Source: Cupriavidus pinatubonensis (GTDB taxonomy: Bacteria; Pseudomonadota; Gammaproteobacteria; Burkholderiales; Burkholderiaceae). From it: a DNA stretch of 64,000 nucleotides. Of this stretch, positions 62,427 through 64,000 are shown in pieces (the stretch's first letter is position 1; every line of letters begins with the position of its first letter). A model generated the notes under the pieces. It did not search any database. It was not told the DNA's origin and worked only from the letters and a program-made list of their open reading frames with translations. The position numbers and the translations under genes were made by a program. The stretch is from assembly GCF_019602855.1 (NCBI RefSeq), contig NZ_CP080767.1, positions 3,782,001-3,846,000 of the forward strand. Reading direction: 5' to 3'.

Positions 62427-63065
62427 GTGAGGGAAACCAATGGAGCTCTGGCCGGCGCGCGCGTGCTGGCAATCAGCATCGGCAAGGCCATCCCGCTGGT
62501 GGTGGCGCGGGCCGGCACCGAGGCCGTGGTGATGTCCGGCATCCGCAAGCATCCGGTCAGCACGCTGGCCCACCCGCTGGGCGTACAGGTGCGCCCGCTG
62601 GGCGTAGCCGGTGACGAACAGGCGGACCTGACTGCCCACGGTGGCCTCGACAAGGCCGTCTACGCCTATCCCGCCGAGCATTACGCGTGGTGGAACGCGC
62701 GCCGCCGCGCAGCGGCGCAGCCGGAGGCGCACCGTGGCCTGGCTTTTGGCGCCATGGGCGAAAACCTGACGATCGAAGGGCTGGAGGAGACCGAGCTGTG
62801 GGTCGGTGACGTGCTGCGCATCGGCAGCGCGGTGCTGTGCGTGGCATCGCCGCGGCAGCCGTCATGCAAGTTCAATGCGGCACTCGGCTATCGCCACGCC
62901 GCGCGCGATATGGTCGAGAGCGGGTATTCCGGCGTCTACCTGAGCGTCGTCCAGACCGGCGAAGTCCGGGCCGGCGACCCTATCCATGTGCAGCGTGGGC
63001 CACGAAAATTGTCGATCGACAGCATTAACCGCTGGCGCCGCGATGGCCGGCGGCATCTTTTCTGA
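62427..63065 (+). CDS. MOSC-domain protein (YiiM-like)
   Basis: 212-residue protein of the molybdenum-cofactor sulfurase C-terminal family. Motifs: HGGLDKAVYAYPAEHY, GAMGENLTIEG, and PRQPSCKFNAALG with the conserved Cys. This branch (YiiM) protects against toxic N-hydroxylated base analogues by working with Moco. The start is a GTG at 62427 with GGGGG upstream, directly after the phased array. Single-domain, full length. Confidence 0.88.
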   Translation: MRETNGALAGARVLAISIGKAIPLVVARAGTEAVVMSGIRKHPVSTLAHPLGVQVRPLGVAGDEQADLTAHGGLDKAVYAYPAEHYAWWNARRRAAAQPEAHRGLAFGAMGENLTIEGLEETELWVGDVLRIGSAVLCVASPRQPSCKFNAALGYRHAARDMVESGYSGVYLSVVQTGEVRAGDPIHVQRGPRKLSIDSINRWRRDGRRHLF

Positions 63066-63345
63066 TAATGTTTGTCTATCGATACAAGCAATCGCCCCCC
63101 GCGACCGCCACGCTAAGCCCACTCCCTTCGTTGCCCGCAAGCCACGGCCGCCGCACGCCGTTACTGTTGCTGTAACGCGCTGTAATTTTCGGCGCTGGCC
63201 CTGCGGGGCGAACCGCTGTACTAGTAGAGGTTTGCGCGACACGTACCCGCCCGGCCCCCGGCCGCCCGTCGTGGGCGGCCGCGGCAGGAACAGAGGCAGG
63301 ACGTCCCCGGGGAGGGCGCGTTGCGGCTAAGAGGGTCCACACAAG

Positions 63346-64000
63346 ATGAAGACAGACAGGATCGACCAGCCCAAGGGGTTTGTCGACAGCAACTGGAGCG
63401 CGTCCACGGGAACCGGCCGGGGCCGGGTATCGCCGTGGGCGGTGCTGGTGACTGTGCTGGTGCTTGCCGGCCTGGGGTGGTTTGCCTGGCGTACCTGGTT
63501 TGCCCCAAAGCCCGTTGCCAAGGGGCCGGCGCCCGTGGCGGTCGCCACCGCGCTCGTGCAGCAGGGTGACGTGCCGCTGCAGTTCACGGCCAACGGCAAT
63601 GTGACGGCGTTATCCACAGTCGAAGTGCGCCCACAGGTCTCGAGCACGGTCCGTACCGTCCATATCAAGGAAGGCCAGACCGTGAAGCCGGGCGACCTGC
63701 TGTTCTCGCTCGACACGCGCATGGACGAAGCCAACCTGGCCAAGGCCCAGGCGCAATTGCTACGCGACCAGGCCGACCTGTCCGATGCGCGCCGCAACCT
63801 GTCGCGCAGCAAGGAACTGCTGGAGCGCAATTTCATCTCCAAAAGCGCGGTGGATACCGCCCAGGCCAAGGTGGACGGCTTCGAGGCTACTATCCGCGCC
63901 GACCAGGCGGCCATCGAGGCCAGCCGCGTTGCTGTCAGCTATGGCGCGATCCGCGCGAGCATCGGCGGGCGTACCGGCGTGATCAACGTGTTCCCGGGAT
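63346..64000 (+). CDS. RND efflux membrane-fusion protein, 3' end cut by window
   Basis: 218 codons of a periplasmic adaptor, open to the right edge. A short cytoplasmic start (MKTDRIDQPKGF) and one helix (residues 28-46) lead to the biotinyl-lipoyl-like domain (NGNVTALSTVEVRPQVSS, then EGQTVKPGDLLFSLD). A helical hairpin follows (LAKAQAQLLRDQADLSDARR, then ERNFISKSAVDTAQAK). The last visible part ISGR-like GGRTGVINVFPG is typical of MdtA/AcrA-type adaptors. The RND pump gene should follow outside the window. A DnaA-box-like TTATCCACA occurs inside at 63610-63618. Confidence 0.9.
   Translation, partial: MKTDRIDQPKGFVDSNWSASTGTGRGRVSPWAVLVTVLVLAGLGWFAWRTWFAPKPVAKGPAPVAVATALVQQGDVPLQFTANGNVTALSTVEVRPQVSSTVRTVHIKEGQTVKPGDLLFSLDTRMDEANLAKAQAQLLRDQADLSDARRNLSRSKELLERNFISKSAVDTAQAKVDGFEATIRADQAAIEASRVAVSYGAIRASIGGRTGVINVFPG

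Overview
The window is a 64-kb piece of chromosome from a high-GC betaproteobacterium of the Cupriavidus/Ralstonia group in the Burkholderiales. The reasons are the GC-rich codon use, the housekeeping order rsmB-htpX-fmt-def / lysM-dprA-topB, an NtrY kinase paired with a short Fis-type regulator, and close resemblance of many proteins to Cupriavidus proteins as I remember them. This is recognition, not a search. Almost all of it is ordinary chromosome. I see no insertion sequence, prophage, integrase or CRISPR array.

Layout. 1-3.3 kb: copper defence (cueR and copA on the minus strand, divergent copZ), with two MerR-type promoters. 3.3-9.2 kb: OmpW, a secreted alkylsulfatase with a divergent TetR regulator, an ornithine-cyclodeaminase-family enzyme and an aldo/keto reductase. 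9.3-18.3 kb: a tightly coupled operon of alpha-2-macroglobulin, a YhhN membrane protein and PbpC. 18.4-22.9 kb: an Lrp regulator divergent from phhA-phhB (phenylalanine hydroxylation), then a two-component system. 23-26.1 kb: a SET-domain methyltransferase gene, a 1.1-kb gene-free stretch packed with GTATAC/GTTTAC motifs and DnaA-box-like sites, hupB, and a DUF2272 lipoprotein whose first codons lie in a 12-bp iteron array. 26.2-35.9 kb: dinB, rarD, an orphan TRAP binding protein, a LamB-like porin, an aquaporin, a LysE exporter, a diguanylate cyclase and a coiled-coil protein. 36-44.5 kb: tRNA-Phe and a minus-strand block ntrX-like, ntrY, DUF4390, rsmB, htpX, fmt, def. 44.7-50.3 kb: LysM protein, dprA, thioredoxin-like protein, topB. 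50.4-52.5 kb: a LysR regulator, a secreted 12-residue-repeat protein and a glycine-zipper protein. 52.7-59.4 kb: a carbon-switch block with ybdD-cstA (pyruvate/peptide uptake), a divergent kinase/NarL regulator pair and GTP-PEP carboxykinase. 59.9-64 kb: a 2-hydroxyacid dehydrogenase, an MFS transporter, a MOSC protein and the start of an RND membrane-fusion gene.

The best leads are in non-coding or dual-purpose DNA: the GTWTAC array beside hupB and the SET gene (23562-24332), and two arrays of TCCAC cores repeated every 11-12 bp (25156-25212 and 62331-62406). Also notable are a tRNA-Phe acceptor-stem mismatch, the alpha-2-macroglobulin/YhhN/PbpC operon and a near-perfect TetR-type operator.
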